From NCBI GenBank assembly GCA_963556145.1, contig OY744463.1, positions 4,402,001 to 4,466,000 of the forward strand: 64,000 nucleotides of DNA, in the 5' to 3' direction. This stretch comes from Hygrocybe punicea. Its lineage: Eukaryota; Basidiomycota; Agaricomycetes; Agaricales; Hygrophoraceae. Position 1 is the stretch's first letter, and each line of letters starts with the position of its first letter. The notes beneath the pieces were generated by a model. The model saw only the letters and a program-made list of their open reading frames with translations. It was not told the origin of the DNA and searched no databases. The position numbers and the translations under genes are program-made. Below, in pieces: positions 44,875 to 57,751 of this stretch.

Positions 44875-45775
44875 TATGGTTTAAAAATACCATCTCTAGC
44901 AAGTATGGTATTCTGGTACCATATTGGAAGGTCCTCATATGGTTTAAAAATACCATCTCTAGTAGGTATGGTTTTCTGATACCATATTGCAAGGTCCTGA
45001 TATGGTTTCAGAATACCATCTCTAGTAGGTACGGTATTCTGGTACCATATTGCAAGGTCCTGATATGGTTTCAGAATACCATCTCTAGTAGGTACGGTAT
45101 TCTGGTACCATACTGCAAGGTCCTGATATGGTTTCAGAATACCATCTCTAGTAGGTATGGTATTCTGGTACCATACTGCAAGGTCCTGATATGGTTTCAG
45201 AATACCATCTCTAGTAGGTATGGTATTCTGGTACCATACTGCAAGGTCCTGATATGGTTTCAGAATACCATCTCTAGTAGGTATGGTATTCTGGTACCAT
45301 ATTGCAAGGTGCTCATATGGTTTAAAAATACCATCTCTAGTAGGTATGGTTTTCTGATACCATATTGCAAGGTCCTGATATGGTTTCAGAATACCATCTC
45401 TAGTAGGTATGGTTTTCTGATACCATATTGCAAGGTCCTGATATGGTTTCAGAATACCATCTCTAGTAGGTATGGTATTCTAATACCATATTGCAAGGTG
45501 CTCATATGGTTTAAAAATTCCATCTCTAGTAGGTATGGTATTCTGGTACCATATTGCAAGGTGCTCATATGGTTTAAAAATTCCATCTCTAGTAGGTATG
45601 GTATTCTGGTACCATATTGCAAGGTGCTCATATGGTTTAAAAATTCCATCTCTAGTAAGTATGGTATTCTGGAACCATATTAAAAGGTCCTGATATGGTT
45701 TGGAAATACCATCTCTAATGTATATGGTTTCACAGTACCATTCCTCATAGATATAGTATTTCTAAACCATAGTGC
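44875..45775. repeat. 63-base minisatellite, about 13 units, in phase with codons
   Basis: Unit starts (TATGGTTT) fall at 44875, 44938, 45001, 45064, 45127, 45190, 45253, 45316, 45379, 45442, 45505, 45568 and 45631, exactly 63 bases apart, with decayed units to about 45775. Each unit contains two short hairpins: TATGGTATTCTGGTACCATA and ATGGTTTCAGAATACCAT. Because 63 is a multiple of three, a 294-codon open frame runs through on the plus strand with the 21-residue unit WFQNTISSRYGILVPYCKVL plus I. I regard this frame as a by-product of the repeat. Confidence 0.92.
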
Positions 45776-46120
45776 ATTCTGAGCCTGACACTGTGGAATG
45801 TGGCATGTGACCTTAACTGAAAACCGTATACAAGCTTAGGTGGCAAAACGTATATGATTTTCTTAGAAAACCTGTATGCGCTTGTTACAGCGGGGCATGT
45901 GAGCCTTGCCCCATAGAAAATTAGAAATCGGAAAATGCCGGACTATAGACTTTGCCCTGCTGCAAGGTTCAATCGCAAACAAAATTTCTGCGCAGCTTGG
46001 ATAACTGAGAAGGTTATTCCGGAAGCTGTCCTGACCCGTTTGTAGGTGGGCCCTTAAAAAGAAAGCCTATCTTAACCTGCTTTGAGGATTTTTTTTCATG
46101 ATTAGATCGGTGGTGCCCGT
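45776..46120. other. Intergenic region upstream of the helicase
   Basis: No supported gene. It contains the helicase promoter region and a run of eight T near 46090. Confidence 0.45.
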
Positions 46121-49100
46121 ATGCGTCTGGTTGGTTTACTACGGCAAAGGCGTCGCCTCCTCATGCAATTTGACCACAACAAGAAGCCCTCATCAACGTC
46201 CAATCTCAAAAGATCTTTCGCTCAACAGGCAACCGCGAGCGTTGCTTATCGCCCACCGGAGGAGCATTCTGATAAACCCAAGTATCCTAAACTAGACCAC
46301 GCGCTCTCAAATTCGCCACCACCGTCTTCCATAAGAAGTCCTTTTCTTGAAGATCCTCGTTCTTCCCCTCCAATCTTCCCCGAATTCAGGATGCCATCTT
46401 CCGCGGGCGCGTCCCGAACATCGAAGGGCTCGTCGGTTCGCTCACCGCGCTCCACTTCATCTGCCACTTCGTCTTTCCGATTTGCTGCGAAAGGGAAAGG
46501 TAAGGTCGTGACCTCAGCTGTTGCTTCGAAGGAGAAAGTGTTCGAATTGCCTGCTCGCGACCATGAATTTGTGCTCCGCGAACATCAAAGCAAGTCTCGC
46601 CACCTCCCTCCAATCAAACCAGTCTACGAGGAAAATCCAAAATCTCCTCTCAGTAATTTCTGCATACAGGTTTTGGGCATTGCTCCAGAATATCACAGTG
46701 TTCTAGGCGTGTATCCCGATAAAACAGAGAAATTGTGGAGGTGAGTCTTGTGATTTTGAAATTGAACATTTCGGCTAGATTTATGCTCTTTTCTAGAACA
46801 ACGGTATCCGTAGAAGCCCAGGTCACTATCCTTGGCATTGGAGACAGTGTGGTGAAAAAGGACTCGGAAAAGTTAGCCGCTCTCTCCGCGGTGTATCAGT
46901 TGCATGAGGCGGAAATGGTATGGTGGGGGGCCTTTTGCCGGTTGCTGTTTGTTTAAATCGCTCTCCTTTTAGCTGGATAATATCAAACCTCTCAATGCAT
47001 CGTCAACAGTGACTTCTTCTGGGACCGCAGTGACAGCCAAACTCTCAGATGACAGCGTAGTATCTTATGAACGTGCGCGCCAATTCATGGATTACTATTG
47101 TCGGCTATACCACTTTGGAAAACCCGACATATGCTTTGAAGAAATCCGTGGCAAACGTGGACAAAACTCAACCTGGGAAGCAGTCATGAACGTAGATGGA
47201 CGCCGTATAGGTCTTGGCGCTGGTTCGAACAAAAAGGCTGCTCAGATAACCTGCTACCTCGACGTTACTCAGTACCTCGAGCGTTGTGATGCTCAACTTT
47301 GGCAGACTTTTGTGAAGGCTGCCAAGAGCGGCAAGGATCTGCCCAAGGCACCCAATGTATTTTTCCAGATGAGCGATGGGTTGATCGATGAAATCAGGGA
47401 TCTCTGCCATGATATGAAAAAGAGCACGTTATACAGGAACCGCCCCGTCACTGGGTCCCGTAAGACAGGATCAGATGCACTCGAGCCCACCATCCTGACA
47501 CCCCAATTGTCTTCATCGTCCGTGTATGAACGAGTATCGGTTGCCCATTATTTGGCAGAAAAATCGAAGCGACTCTTGGAGCGTCGGCAAACGTATCTTG
47601 AAGATCCAGATCTCAAGACAATGCGTCAGACTAGGGCGACTCTTCCAGTTTACACACGTTCAGATGATATTGTGGCACACATCCGTGACCACGACGTGAC
47701 AATCTGTATGGCCACCACAGGATCCGGTAAGACTACGCAAATTCCACAACTCGTTTTGGACGACTACATCAATCGGGGTCAAGGTGCACATTGCAATATT
47801 CTATGTACCCAGCCTCGCCGCATTGCAGCCATCAGTGTTGCGGATCGGGTAGCGAAGGAGAGAGGAGAGGTGTTAGGAAAGGGATCGGTGGGATACCAAG
47901 TGAGGTTCGACGCCAAGTTGCCTGAAGAGCATGGCTCGATCACATATTGCACTACCGGTATCTTCTTGAAGAGGATGCAGTCAGCACTCACGCTGGATGC
48001 TCAAGGACGAATCGGATCGAGGAACTTGGGAGATGTCACACACGTCATTGTGGACGAAGTTCATGAACGTGACGTTGACATAGATTTGCTGCTTGTCGTG
48101 CTCAAACGCTTGATGGCTGCTCGCAAGGCCATGAACAAGCCTATCAAAATTATATTGATGAGCGCTACTATCGATCCGACTCTTTTCCAAAAGTACTTCT
48201 CCGATGGCAGCGGTCGACCTGCGAACGTACTGGAAATTCCTGGGCGATCGTTCCCTGTTACAAAACACTTCCTGGATGATTTCGTGCCCCAACTGTTTTC
48301 GTCTAGTCAGACGAAGTGGGTATTTACACAGGAGGCAGTCGTCAAGTATCTAAGGAATGAGCTCGGTGTCACCACTACAGGTCAACTCGGTTTAAATCGT
48401 GGCCTTCCCTCTCAACCTGGATTCGGACAGGAGATTGACGGGGACCGAGACGAAGACCTTGAACTGCCTTATCCGTTGATTTCTCTAACAATTTCACATG
48501 TTCTCCAAAAAACTGACTCAGGGCATGTCTTGGTCTTTTTACCTGGATGGGAAGAAATTATGTCTGTTCAACGCAGTCTGCTCGATCCTCTAGGTTCTCT
48601 TGGCATCAACTTTCACGATACTCAAAAGTACAGCATTCATCCCTTGCATTCATCAATACCGCTGGCAGAACAACAAGTCGTGTTCGAACCCCCACCATCC
48701 GGCGTACGTCGCATCATCTTGGCTACGAATATTGCAGAGACATCTATCACAATCCCGGATGTGGTGTATGTTGTCGATACAGGAAAAATTAAAGAACAGC
48801 GCTATGATCCTGATCGTCACATGTCCTCCCTCGTTTCTGCTTGGGTTGGGTCGTCAAATCTGAACCAGCGTGCCGGTCGTGCCGGTCGACATAGATCTGG
48901 TGAGTATTTCGGGATCTTGGGACGAAAGCACGCGAATGAGCTGCACCCATACCAAACTGTGGAGATGAAGCGGGTAGATTTGAGCAACGTTGTCATGCAC
49001 GTCAAAGCTCTTGACTTCCCGGGTCTGACTGTGGAGGAAGTTCTGGCAGCTACGATAGAGCCACCGGCGGCTGATAGGGTGGAGGCAGCAATGAAGGACC

Positions 49101-50477
49101 TGCAGATGGTTGGAGCACTTGACGACAAAAAGAATCTCACGTCCTTAGGCCGGGTTTTGCTTCAACTTCCTGTTGAAGTACAAATGGGTCGGTTGGTGTT
49201 GTTTGGGAGCTTTTTCCGATGCCTAGATCAAGCGTTGACTCTTGCTGCCATCCTGACTAATCGAAACCCGTTTGTGTCACCTATGCATCGGAAGGAGGAA
49301 GCTTCCCGAAAGAAGAACTCGTGGACTTCCCAAGAATTTAGATCCGACGCACTGGCGACGCTGAAAGCTTATCATAGTTGGTGGGCCTTACAATCGAAAG
49401 GCCAATATATACAGGCCAATCGGTTCTGCGTCGACAACTTCTTGTCAAAACCAACTTTGCTTATGATCCAGAAAATAAAGGGGCACTTGTTGGCATCATT
49501 GTACCACGCTGGTGTTATCGATATATCTGCAGGCGGAAGTATTGCTATCGACAAGAGTTTCACTGGTTCATCAAGAGGATTAACCGTTCCCCCTGAACTA
49601 GACGTTAACGGCGATTCATTACCTCTCCTTGCTGCGCTCATTGCTATTGCATCACAACCTAAGTTTGCTATTCGTACCGGCGAAAAAACGTATCGCACTG
49701 CTCAGGACAAGGTGTGTTATTCTCTGTTGAGCGCACTCCTGTTGCGGCTGAGACCTTTATACTTAGTTCACTTTTATCCATCCATCAAGTGTAAACCACC
49801 GAAAACGAGAGATACCTGAACAGGATGGTGCTTCTGCTGGTGAGAAACAGCTTTTCGCTTATGCAGAGAAACGTCAAAATATATCTGCTCCTGGCGGCAG
49901 TGGTGCCCAAACGTACCTTATCACAACGACCCGTTTGGATCCCATGACCTACATGCTATTCGGGGCTTATAATCTTGAAGTCGCCGAGCGCGGTCTTGAA
50001 TGTGACGGGTGGCTGCCAATTGTCGGCAACGTAGATGCATTGGATGACATTCAGCGATTGAAGGCGTTGCTAGATTCTTGCATGTTGCGGGTATTTGAGG
50101 GTATTACGATGGGGAGACGTCTCCGACAGCGGAAGATGCCATTTCCCGTTTTACCTCGCGAAGTGGAAGCGGAATCTGGAGATGACGAAGACGGGAGGAA
50201 GGACTACTCGATGTCCCCAACTGAAGTCAAGGACTTGGACGTTTTCACTCGTGACATCGTTCGAGTGCTAAATCGATACAGCGAGGAGCGGGTTGCTTCG
50301 CAGTCGCGACAAAACTCACGTCCCGCGACACCGATGGGATCGCCTTCATTCTCGTCGATTCGACTACCTGGTGGTCCTGCGGCATCACCATGGTCAGGTT
50401 ATTCTACTCCATACAACGTTGGATCGGCATATAATTCAAGGCCAAGTACTCCAAGTCGGTTGTCGCGGAGAAGCTAG
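46121..50477 (+). CDS. DExH-box ATP-dependent RNA helicase with dsRNA-binding-like region
   Basis: Four exons: 46121-46740, 46797-46917, 46973-49711 and 49767-50477, about 1,396 residues. The N-terminus MRLVGLLRQRRRLLMQFDHN is basic and could be a mitochondrial presequence; a long Ser/Pro-rich stretch follows. A dsRBD-like segment reads YHFGKPDICFEEIRGKRGQN ... RRIGLGAGSNKKAAQITCYL. Helicase motifs are ATTGSGKTTQIPQ (I), TQPRRIAAISVADRVAKERG (Ia), VIVDEVHERDVDID (II, DEVH), ILMSATIDPTLF (III), LVFLPGWEEI, ILATNIAETSITIPDVVYVV (V) and NQRAGRAGRHRSGEYF (VI). The helicase-associated domains follow with HPSSVNHRKRE. The set matches the DHX9/DHX29/DHX36/DHX57 group. The tail SRPATPMGSPSFSS is low complexity. 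RNA target unknown. Confidence 0.93.
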
Positions 50478-50634
50478 TGTTTCCTCTTCTACTCTAGATG
50501 CAGGTGGTTGTCCTATCGTAACCCTTACTTTGTAATTGAACCATATACTGCATCCGTATACTGCATTTGACACGTGACCCTGTCTGAGCTTCAGTAGCAC
50601 CAATAACCACTTAGTTTTACTAATACTTCGCAAC

Positions 50635-53600
50635 ATGGCAACGAATATGCGCGGGCTCACGCAGGTTCGTCATGCCTTTCGAAAAGTGAAAGGAAAGCTG
50701 ACTATACAACTACAGTTCATTGCGGACATTCGTGGAGCAAGAGTCCGTGAATTGGAGGAGAAAAGAATCAACAAAGAGATGGCAAATATCAGGAAGAAAT
50801 TTAAAGGTAACTTGAGATTGTGATGATCAACTTCATGTGTTACATCTAAGGACGTTCTAGACGGAAACTTGGACGGTTACCAAAAAAAAAAGTGAGGTTG
50901 CTTCCGTTAAATAACTGCTTTCTGAATATCTTTCTTGTAGATATGTCGCAAAGATCATCTTCACATACATCTTAGGTTACAAAATTGATGTAGGGCATAT
51001 GGAGGCTGTGAATCTAATATCTAGCTCAAAATATAGCGAGAAACAAATAGTAAGGATTCTATCAACTTGGGTACATCTTCGTCGATTAACTGCTCAGCGA
51101 AGGGTTATTTAGCTGTTACGTTGCTGATGCATGAAAATTCGGACTTCCTTCGCCTAGTGGTCAACTCGATCCGCAAGGATTTGGACGGAAACAACGAAAT
51201 CGACAACTGTCTCGCTTTGCACGCTATCGCCAATGTCGGCGGAAGTGAGATGGCAGAATCGCTTGTCGAGGACGTACACCGTCTGCTTATTTCTCCGTGC
51301 GTTTTCTTCTAGTGGTGACATCTTGCGATCATAAATATTTTGGATAGGACTTCCCAGAGTTTTGTCAAAAAGAAAGCAGCCTTAACTTTACTGCGACTCT
51401 ATCGTAAACACCCTGATGTCATTCCCGCTGCCGAGTGGGCCCTACGGATCATATCGCTCATGGACGAGGACGATCTAGTGAGTTTTCGTCACAATTTCTT
51501 TGAGCATCACCGAACAACTTGATACAGGGTGTTGTTGTTTGTGTGACAAGCTTGGTTATGGCACTCGCGCAAGATCATCTTGATGCTTATGCTGTTTGTT
51601 GCACCAAAGCCGTAGACCGCTTGCACCGAGTGAGCATTGCGCGCTGTGTTTTCTGCTATTAGGCGACGTCTAAAGATGTCACAGCTAGTCATAGACAATG
51701 AATACTCAGCTACATATGCCTACTACAAAGTCCCATCTCCCTGGCTCCAAGTAAAACTTCTCCGGCTTCTACAGTATTATCCACCTTCAGGTCAGCCAAT
51801 CAGAGATGAATTAGATTGCATACATCATTCATTGTATCCTAGAGGATTCGACCATCCGGTTAGCGCTGCATCAAGTATTGCAAACTATTATGAATAATAG
51901 TGCTGAGCCCTCCCGAAATGTTCAGCACAACAACGCACAGCACGCAGTCTTATTCGAAGCAATTGGTCTTGCAATTCACTTGGACACCAATTCACCTCTT
52001 GTCGGCACTGCTGCACTTCTTCTGGCTCGGTTTATCTCGTCCAAAGAGACCAATGTGCGATATCTCGGACTCGATACAATGGCTCATCTGGCCGCTCGCT
52101 CAGACTCTCTGGATCCCATCAAAAAGCACCAAGGCACTATCATTTTCTCTCTACGCGATAAGGATATCTCCGTCCGACGACGTGCATTGGATCTTTTGTA
52201 CAGCATGTGCGACGTGGACAATTCGGAGCTCATTGTCGGCGAGCTACTACGATATCTAAAAGTTGCTGACTACGCCCTTCGAGAGGAAATGGTGCTCAAG
52301 ATCGCGATATTAACAGAAAAATATGCAAGCTCCTACAAGTGGTACGTTGACACGATTTTGCAGCTTATCAGCGCTGCCGGTGATCACGTCGGGGATGAAG
52401 TGTGGTACCGTGTCGTGCAGATTGTGACCAATACGGAAGACCTACAAGAGTATGCAGCAAAAGTGATATTCGAACACTTGAAGGCACCTTCTACACATGA
52501 GAGCTTAGTCAAAGTAGGGGGTAGGTGCCCCGCCTCGACTTCGGTTTAATTACTGATAGTCCAATAGGGTATATACTTGGAGAATATGGACACCTCATCG
52601 CCAACGAACCAGGATACAGCCCGCTCGATCAATTCCAAATTCTTCACTCTAAATCACAATTTTGTGTTGCCTCCACGCGATCTTTACTCCTTTCAACATA
52701 TATAAAATGGGTCAACGTGTTCCCCGAAATCAAACCACAGCTTCTCAATATCTTCGAACGTTACCGTCACGTTCTTGACGCAGAACTCCAACAGCGAGCC
52801 TGTGAATTCTACGCACTTGCATCGCGCCCAGACGACGACGAATTACTCCAGAATGTATGTGAAGAGATGCCTCCATTTCCGCCTCGTGTCAGCGGTTTGC
52901 TTGGGAGGCTGAACCGGAAACATGGAGATACAGAGGACAAGAGAACCTGGATCCACGGAGGCAAGGAGGCTAATCTTGAGCGAGAGATTTCGAAACGCAA
53001 ACCGTCTGGACCTGAAATAGGAGTGAACGATTCATCTACCACAACCACCGCCCAAGTCGATGGGCAGGACGTCATGACTTCTCTTGCTGGGTTAAATATA
53101 TCTTCCCTACCAACCGAAACTGGTGTCCCGAATCTGCTGCAGGAGCCGCCACCAGCCACTGACAATGTGCCCCGCCTCACCTTGGGGCCAAATGTAGAAC
53201 GTTGGTTCGACAAGCTCACGTACAACAACGATGGCGTCTTGTATGAAGACGTACAAATCCAAATTGGCGTGAAGTCACGATACCAAGGCCATCTTGGACA
53301 GGTGGCTGTTTATATGGGAAATAAAGTATCAGTTCCGTTGACATCATTCACAACTACAATCCATGTCAACAATCCCGAAACGTTGTCGGTGACTTTCGCC
53401 AAGATGCCCCCCAGCACGATTGCCGCACGCACCCAGACACAACAGCTGTTGCATGTGGAATGCAAGAAGACATTCTCGACGCCTCCAATACTGAGTGTAT
53501 CGTTTCTGGCAGGATCACATCAAACAATTTCAATTCAATTACCTATTGTGATAACGAAGTTCTTCGAACATGTTAAACTGGGCCAGACCGAATTTTTCGA

Positions 53601-53975
53601 AAGGTGGAAGTTGATAGGTGGACCTCCACGAGAAGCCCAGCGTGTTTTCCCGATTGAATTGAACAGCTCCGGACAATTGGACCTTGTCAAGCATCGCCAA
53701 GTCGTTACTGGCCACCGCCTCAACATCCTTGAGGATATTGATCCAAACCCGAATAATGTTGTCGCTGCTGGTGTTCTGCACATGTCAGTTGAGGGCAAAG
53801 TGGGGTGTTTGTTGCGATTAGAGCCTAACCGTGAAGCCAAGGTATGTCCGCAAGTACATCCTTCTAGAAATCGATTCATGTATGTCGTTAGCTTTGCCGT
53901 CTAACTGTACGAAGCACTTCCGAAGATGTGGCAAGCGAAGTGGAAAAGCTAGTGCATAAACCACTGAAAGGCTGA
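50635..53975 (+). CDS. AP-2 clathrin adaptor complex, alpha subunit
   Basis: The large adaptin of the plasma-membrane AP-2 complex, linking cargo and PtdIns(4,5)P2 to clathrin in endocytosis. The start at 50635 gives MATNMRGLTQ, joined to FIADIRGARVRELEEKRINK. The trunk shows KYVAKIIFTYILGYKIDVGH, EAVNLISSSKYSEKQIGYLA, DLDGNNEIDNCLALHAIANV, VKKKAALTLLRLYRKHPDVI, KYASSYKWYVDTILQLISAA and YILGEYGHLIANEPG. A hinge (RLNRKHGDTEDKRTWIHGGK, STTTTAQVDGQDVMTSLAGL) is followed by the ear: WFDKLTYNNDGVLYEDVQIQ, KFFEHVKLGQTEFFERWKLI. The last intron (53842-53891) leads to LCRLTVRSTSEDVASEVEKL and the stop at 53975. About 12 exons. Its 3' part is repeated after the scaffold gap. Confidence 0.95.
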
Positions 53976-54096
53976 TGATCCCACGACATTGTCCGTCACC
54001 ACGGTCATTTCCACGTACTTGAAAGATTACATTACAACGATGCCTGCCAGCAGTTGACTAGTGATTATATCCTATAAATAGAACAGGACTCTATAA

Positions 54097-57000
54097 TCAA
54101 CGACGAGCCAATATACCGCGTAGCAACCCTTTTTTGGCTTTGGTCGGGTCTTCCGTGGTCTCGTCCGTCGTGTATGGTTTCGGACTGTCGACTGCACTAC
54201 TGGATATGACAGTGATTCCATCTGTAGATGTCGATTTTGAGTGTAGGAGCCTCTGTCCTCGACGCGACCAAGTGCCCTGTTCACGCCCATCCGGTGAAGA
54301 TGCTTGCCCTCCAATTGTCATGGGCTGAGTGACTGGCGTAAATAAACGAGGTGACGCCTCAATGTGGGAGACAATTTCAGAGCCGGAGGGCGTACACTCG
54401 CGTGTGCGGAATTCATTTGAACGAGATAAATCCGTGTCTGACGACGATGGTGCCGTAGATGGCCTCGACGACTTCCGGATGATTCGCTTCTGATTGTATC
54501 CCGCTTTACGAGTTGTCGACCCGGGCACAGGGATGGGCAAACTCGGTGATTGAGAGTTTTCCTGGTGATGTTCATTGAAGCTACCTTGAAAAGATGGTCG
54601 CCGATGATTACAAGAGACCTGGGAAGCCAACTGGCTCACACGGCGCAGAGCCATCTCTTCGAGGTCGAAACACTTGTTACACAATTCATCAAGTCCTTGA
54701 TCCCCGTGCTCGTTCAAATTTGCGTTAGCCTGATAATCTCGGGAATTGCGTATCACTGCGGACGCCACAAGGGCTAGGTGTTTGGGAATGTCCAAAAGAT
54801 GGGGAAGGATGGGAATCGACTCTTGTTCTAAGGCCGGCATTAATGCTATTCTTTGCCGCAAGGAATTGACTACGTTCAGTCTATCGTGCCTATCGCCTGC
54901 AGAGCCTGGATAATGACCATGGGGATCCGTCATGGGGGTGGAAACCACGAGGATATAGTCTATCATAGCAGGCAGGCTGTCTCGTAAAAAGTCTTTGACT
55001 CCACGCATGAACTCTTCCTTTTGTACATTCTGAGGACCAATGTGAGTGGATATTGTAGGATTAAATATAACCATGCCACCCACCGCGTTCAAGTTGGCCA
55101 AACTTTGGATGACTTTAGCTATCAAGGTCAAGCTACGCTGGACGGAAGCACTGGGAAGGCCTGAGTTGGACTATTAGACAGCACCCTTGCTCAGGTCGTA
55201 GTAAGGAATTCTACCTGCAGAAAGACCGAAGAGATGCGGATGAAGGATGGCGGGAACAATGAACCGAAGAAAGCAGAAAGCAGAAACACTCTGCCAAGGT
55301 AGCTCTCGGTTTTGGTCCTGCGTTGTGTCTTTGATACGATAACGCCTCTCGACCAGCTTGCGAACATACTCCAAAAGTCTACGCATTTCGCTGTGGAAGA
55401 GTGTTAGCCGAAACCAAACACGATTACGAATATCGTACTGGGGACATTCCGTTCTCACAGAGTATATCTGTCTCCAAAACTCTTGGCACCAGTATATGAG
55501 CTGTTCCACATTCCGTTCCACGTCCTTTATACCTTTACCACTTCGCATAGGGTCTACCTCGATGGCGACCTTTTCCGCACATAAACGTCGGAGGACGCTG
55601 CCAACGCTAGCTTCAAGAAAATCTTTCCCGTAGAATGACATTGATAACTCCATGATCTTGGTTAACACGGTATTACCGCGGAACAACGTAGTATGGGCTA
55701 CAGCTCTGCGTTAATGATTGTCACAATGGAACAGCCAGACTTACATGACGGTGTGCCATCCACTTCGCGATCCGCAAGTTCGAACACCTGTTCGATGAGA
55801 ACATTCTTAGCGACTGCAATTGACATCAGCTGCGTTGATACGGTCTTCAAACGCAGTTTGTTTTCAAAGTCAGTCATCCAATCCAGGAAGTTGCGAGAGT
55901 TGAACGTCTAGCGTTAAATGGACGATCAATGCGAGCGTTTCCAACAAGACCACACCTGGCAAATACCTTGAGGAGGTCCGAATAAGCGCTGTGGGGCAAG
56001 ATGATCTCCCTGCGAGTGCGACTGTAAAAGGCAATAATGATAAAAATAGAGAGAATCATACTCGTCAACCCTAATCTTCAGCCTAACATCGCCAACTTGA
56101 ATATCGCTAGCAAGAGGGCCACTGTGGAGGACAGGAAACCAGCCCTCGACCGTTTCACCCCGAAGAAAATTGTTGAGTGTAATACGAACCGAACCCATCA
56201 TCGTCGGCTTGAAGAGCTTTTTTTCTCGCCACACTATGACTTCGAGAGTGTCGAATGGTGGTAAATCTGAGAAAGTAAAGCTCTCGTGCCACTCTGGGGA
56301 ACCGATGCCCTTCTTGACGGTCGTCCGCCCACAAAGTGTTTCGTTGACGTGGATTTCACAGGAAACGTTCAAGTCAACAGCATCGGGATCTGAATAAGAC
56401 TCGTCTCCAACAATTCCCATGGCCTCCACATAAGGTTTCGTGCTGCCCAAATTACGCCCTTGAATGACTGTGAGCTGTACCTGTCGCCATATCCGGTAGT
56501 AACCGCCTTCTGTTGGGAAGAAATATCGTCCATATATCTCAGGGATGGCGTAAGATCGCAAAAGAGCCAGCCAGGCATTGCAAGCATCAAGGTTCGCAAA
56601 TTGGAGATAAACAGGCTCAGCGGTGTGAGTTGAGCTCCATCGTTTGCCTCTACACCAAAAATATGTTAGCCAGATTCGCTTGCAAAGAAAAAAATAAGTT
56701 GATGGGCATACATACGCGACGCAATAAATTCCGATACAATCCTTCCGGAAAAACAACGAACTGTCGGCTTGGCGGACGTCGGTGTGTTTCAATAAATGAA
56801 TGTATAGGGTCTGATAAAGGATAGTCTCCTGCGCACAAGTAGTTCGAGCCTGCAAGAATCCCAGCATAGGAGTACTCTAACTCACGTCTACGTAGATATT
56901 CAAAAGGCATCTTCCGCCTTCCTCTGACAGTTTACAAGTTGCGGGCCGCCAATGGCCAGCACCCGTCGGAGTGCGAGCGAGACTGATCCAACTGGACTTT

Positions 57001-57305
57001 TCTGTGAAACCAGCCGTCAAACATAGAAACCACCAAGGGAGCTGCGGCACAAGGACTTGCCTCTAACCTTCTTGTTGTCATCAGCCGGACCAACTGATGA
57101 TTTCAACGAATTTCGCCGATCGGTCTTCTTGCGCTGAATTGGAGGCTGCAACAAGTTGAGTCGTCTAGTCCGAAAGATGAAGATTTCCCCAACTGCGCAC
57201 CTTCCGCAGGGCGGCCGACGCTGCAGTCGACACATAGACCTCGACAGAAACCAGAAACTCCCTACGCGGGTCCGCTGAAGAGTGTTCCGGCCATGTGTCT
57301 GTCAT
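54097..57305 (-). CDS. Ras GTPase-activating protein with PH-like and C2 domains
   Basis: This stimulates GTP hydrolysis by Ras-type GTPases. The start at 57305 gives MTDTWPEHSSADPRREFLVS, then PPIQRKKTDRRNSLKSSVGP and a PH-like region (CKLSEEGGRCLLNIYV, TDVRQADSSLFFRKDCIGIY, PVYLQFANLDACNAWLALLR). A C2 domain follows (VQLTVIQGRNLGSTKPYVEA, CEIHVNETLCGRTTVKKGIG, SPEWHESFTFSDLPPFDTLE, GDVRLKIRVDE). The GAP domain has FRGNTVLTKIMELSMSFYGK (the Arg in the usual finger position) and CFLRFIVPAILHPHLFGL, the variant of the FLRFxxPAI signature. The C-terminal tail is Ser/Thr-rich and basic, ending GLLRGILARR. This order resembles GAP1/SynGAP-type RasGAPs. Confidence 0.9.
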
Positions 57306-57751
57306 TTCAGATCAAGACGAAGTGTTGATCACAGTGACTCGACGACTGGACAATCTCAAGGCAAGTACGCTCACGGCGCGAAGAAAGGCACCGAAGTTGA
57401 CACCAAGTAGGATAAAGAAGTAGTATCTAGTAGGGACTTAGTAGTATGCTTCGGTTGTGAGGACAACACATAACAGTGTCACTACCGGAACAGTTTGGAA
57501 AAACACGGTCATGATGTTAGCGCAACAGCCGGATTACACAAGAGCTAATAAATTATTTGAACCCAACATTAATCACGGACGTGTATTACATTGTTCAATG
57601 TTCGAACGAATGTGTGATAGGAAAGGACGGGAAATTGCAAGATGAGAGGTCAAGAGGGACAGCAATGAGATGCAAAACCGTCTATTATTATCGCCGGTGT
57701 ATGTTCCAGGTCGTAAGTGGAGTAGCGGCAGTTTACAGAAGTTTCCCTCTA
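57306..57751. other. Region between two minus-strand genes
   Basis: It holds the RasGAP upstream region and, if the alternative longer elongase reading frame (stop at 57573) is used, part of the elongase 3' end. No other gene seen. Confidence 0.4.

Noticed and set aside
44799..45683. A 294-codon open frame through the minisatellite
   Set aside because: It is explained by the 63-base repeat length being a multiple of three. The translated unit has no recognisable fold, and the frame starts and ends with the array.
44875..45775. CRISPR-like regular array
   Set aside because: The units are contiguous tandem copies without unique spacers, and the host is eukaryotic.
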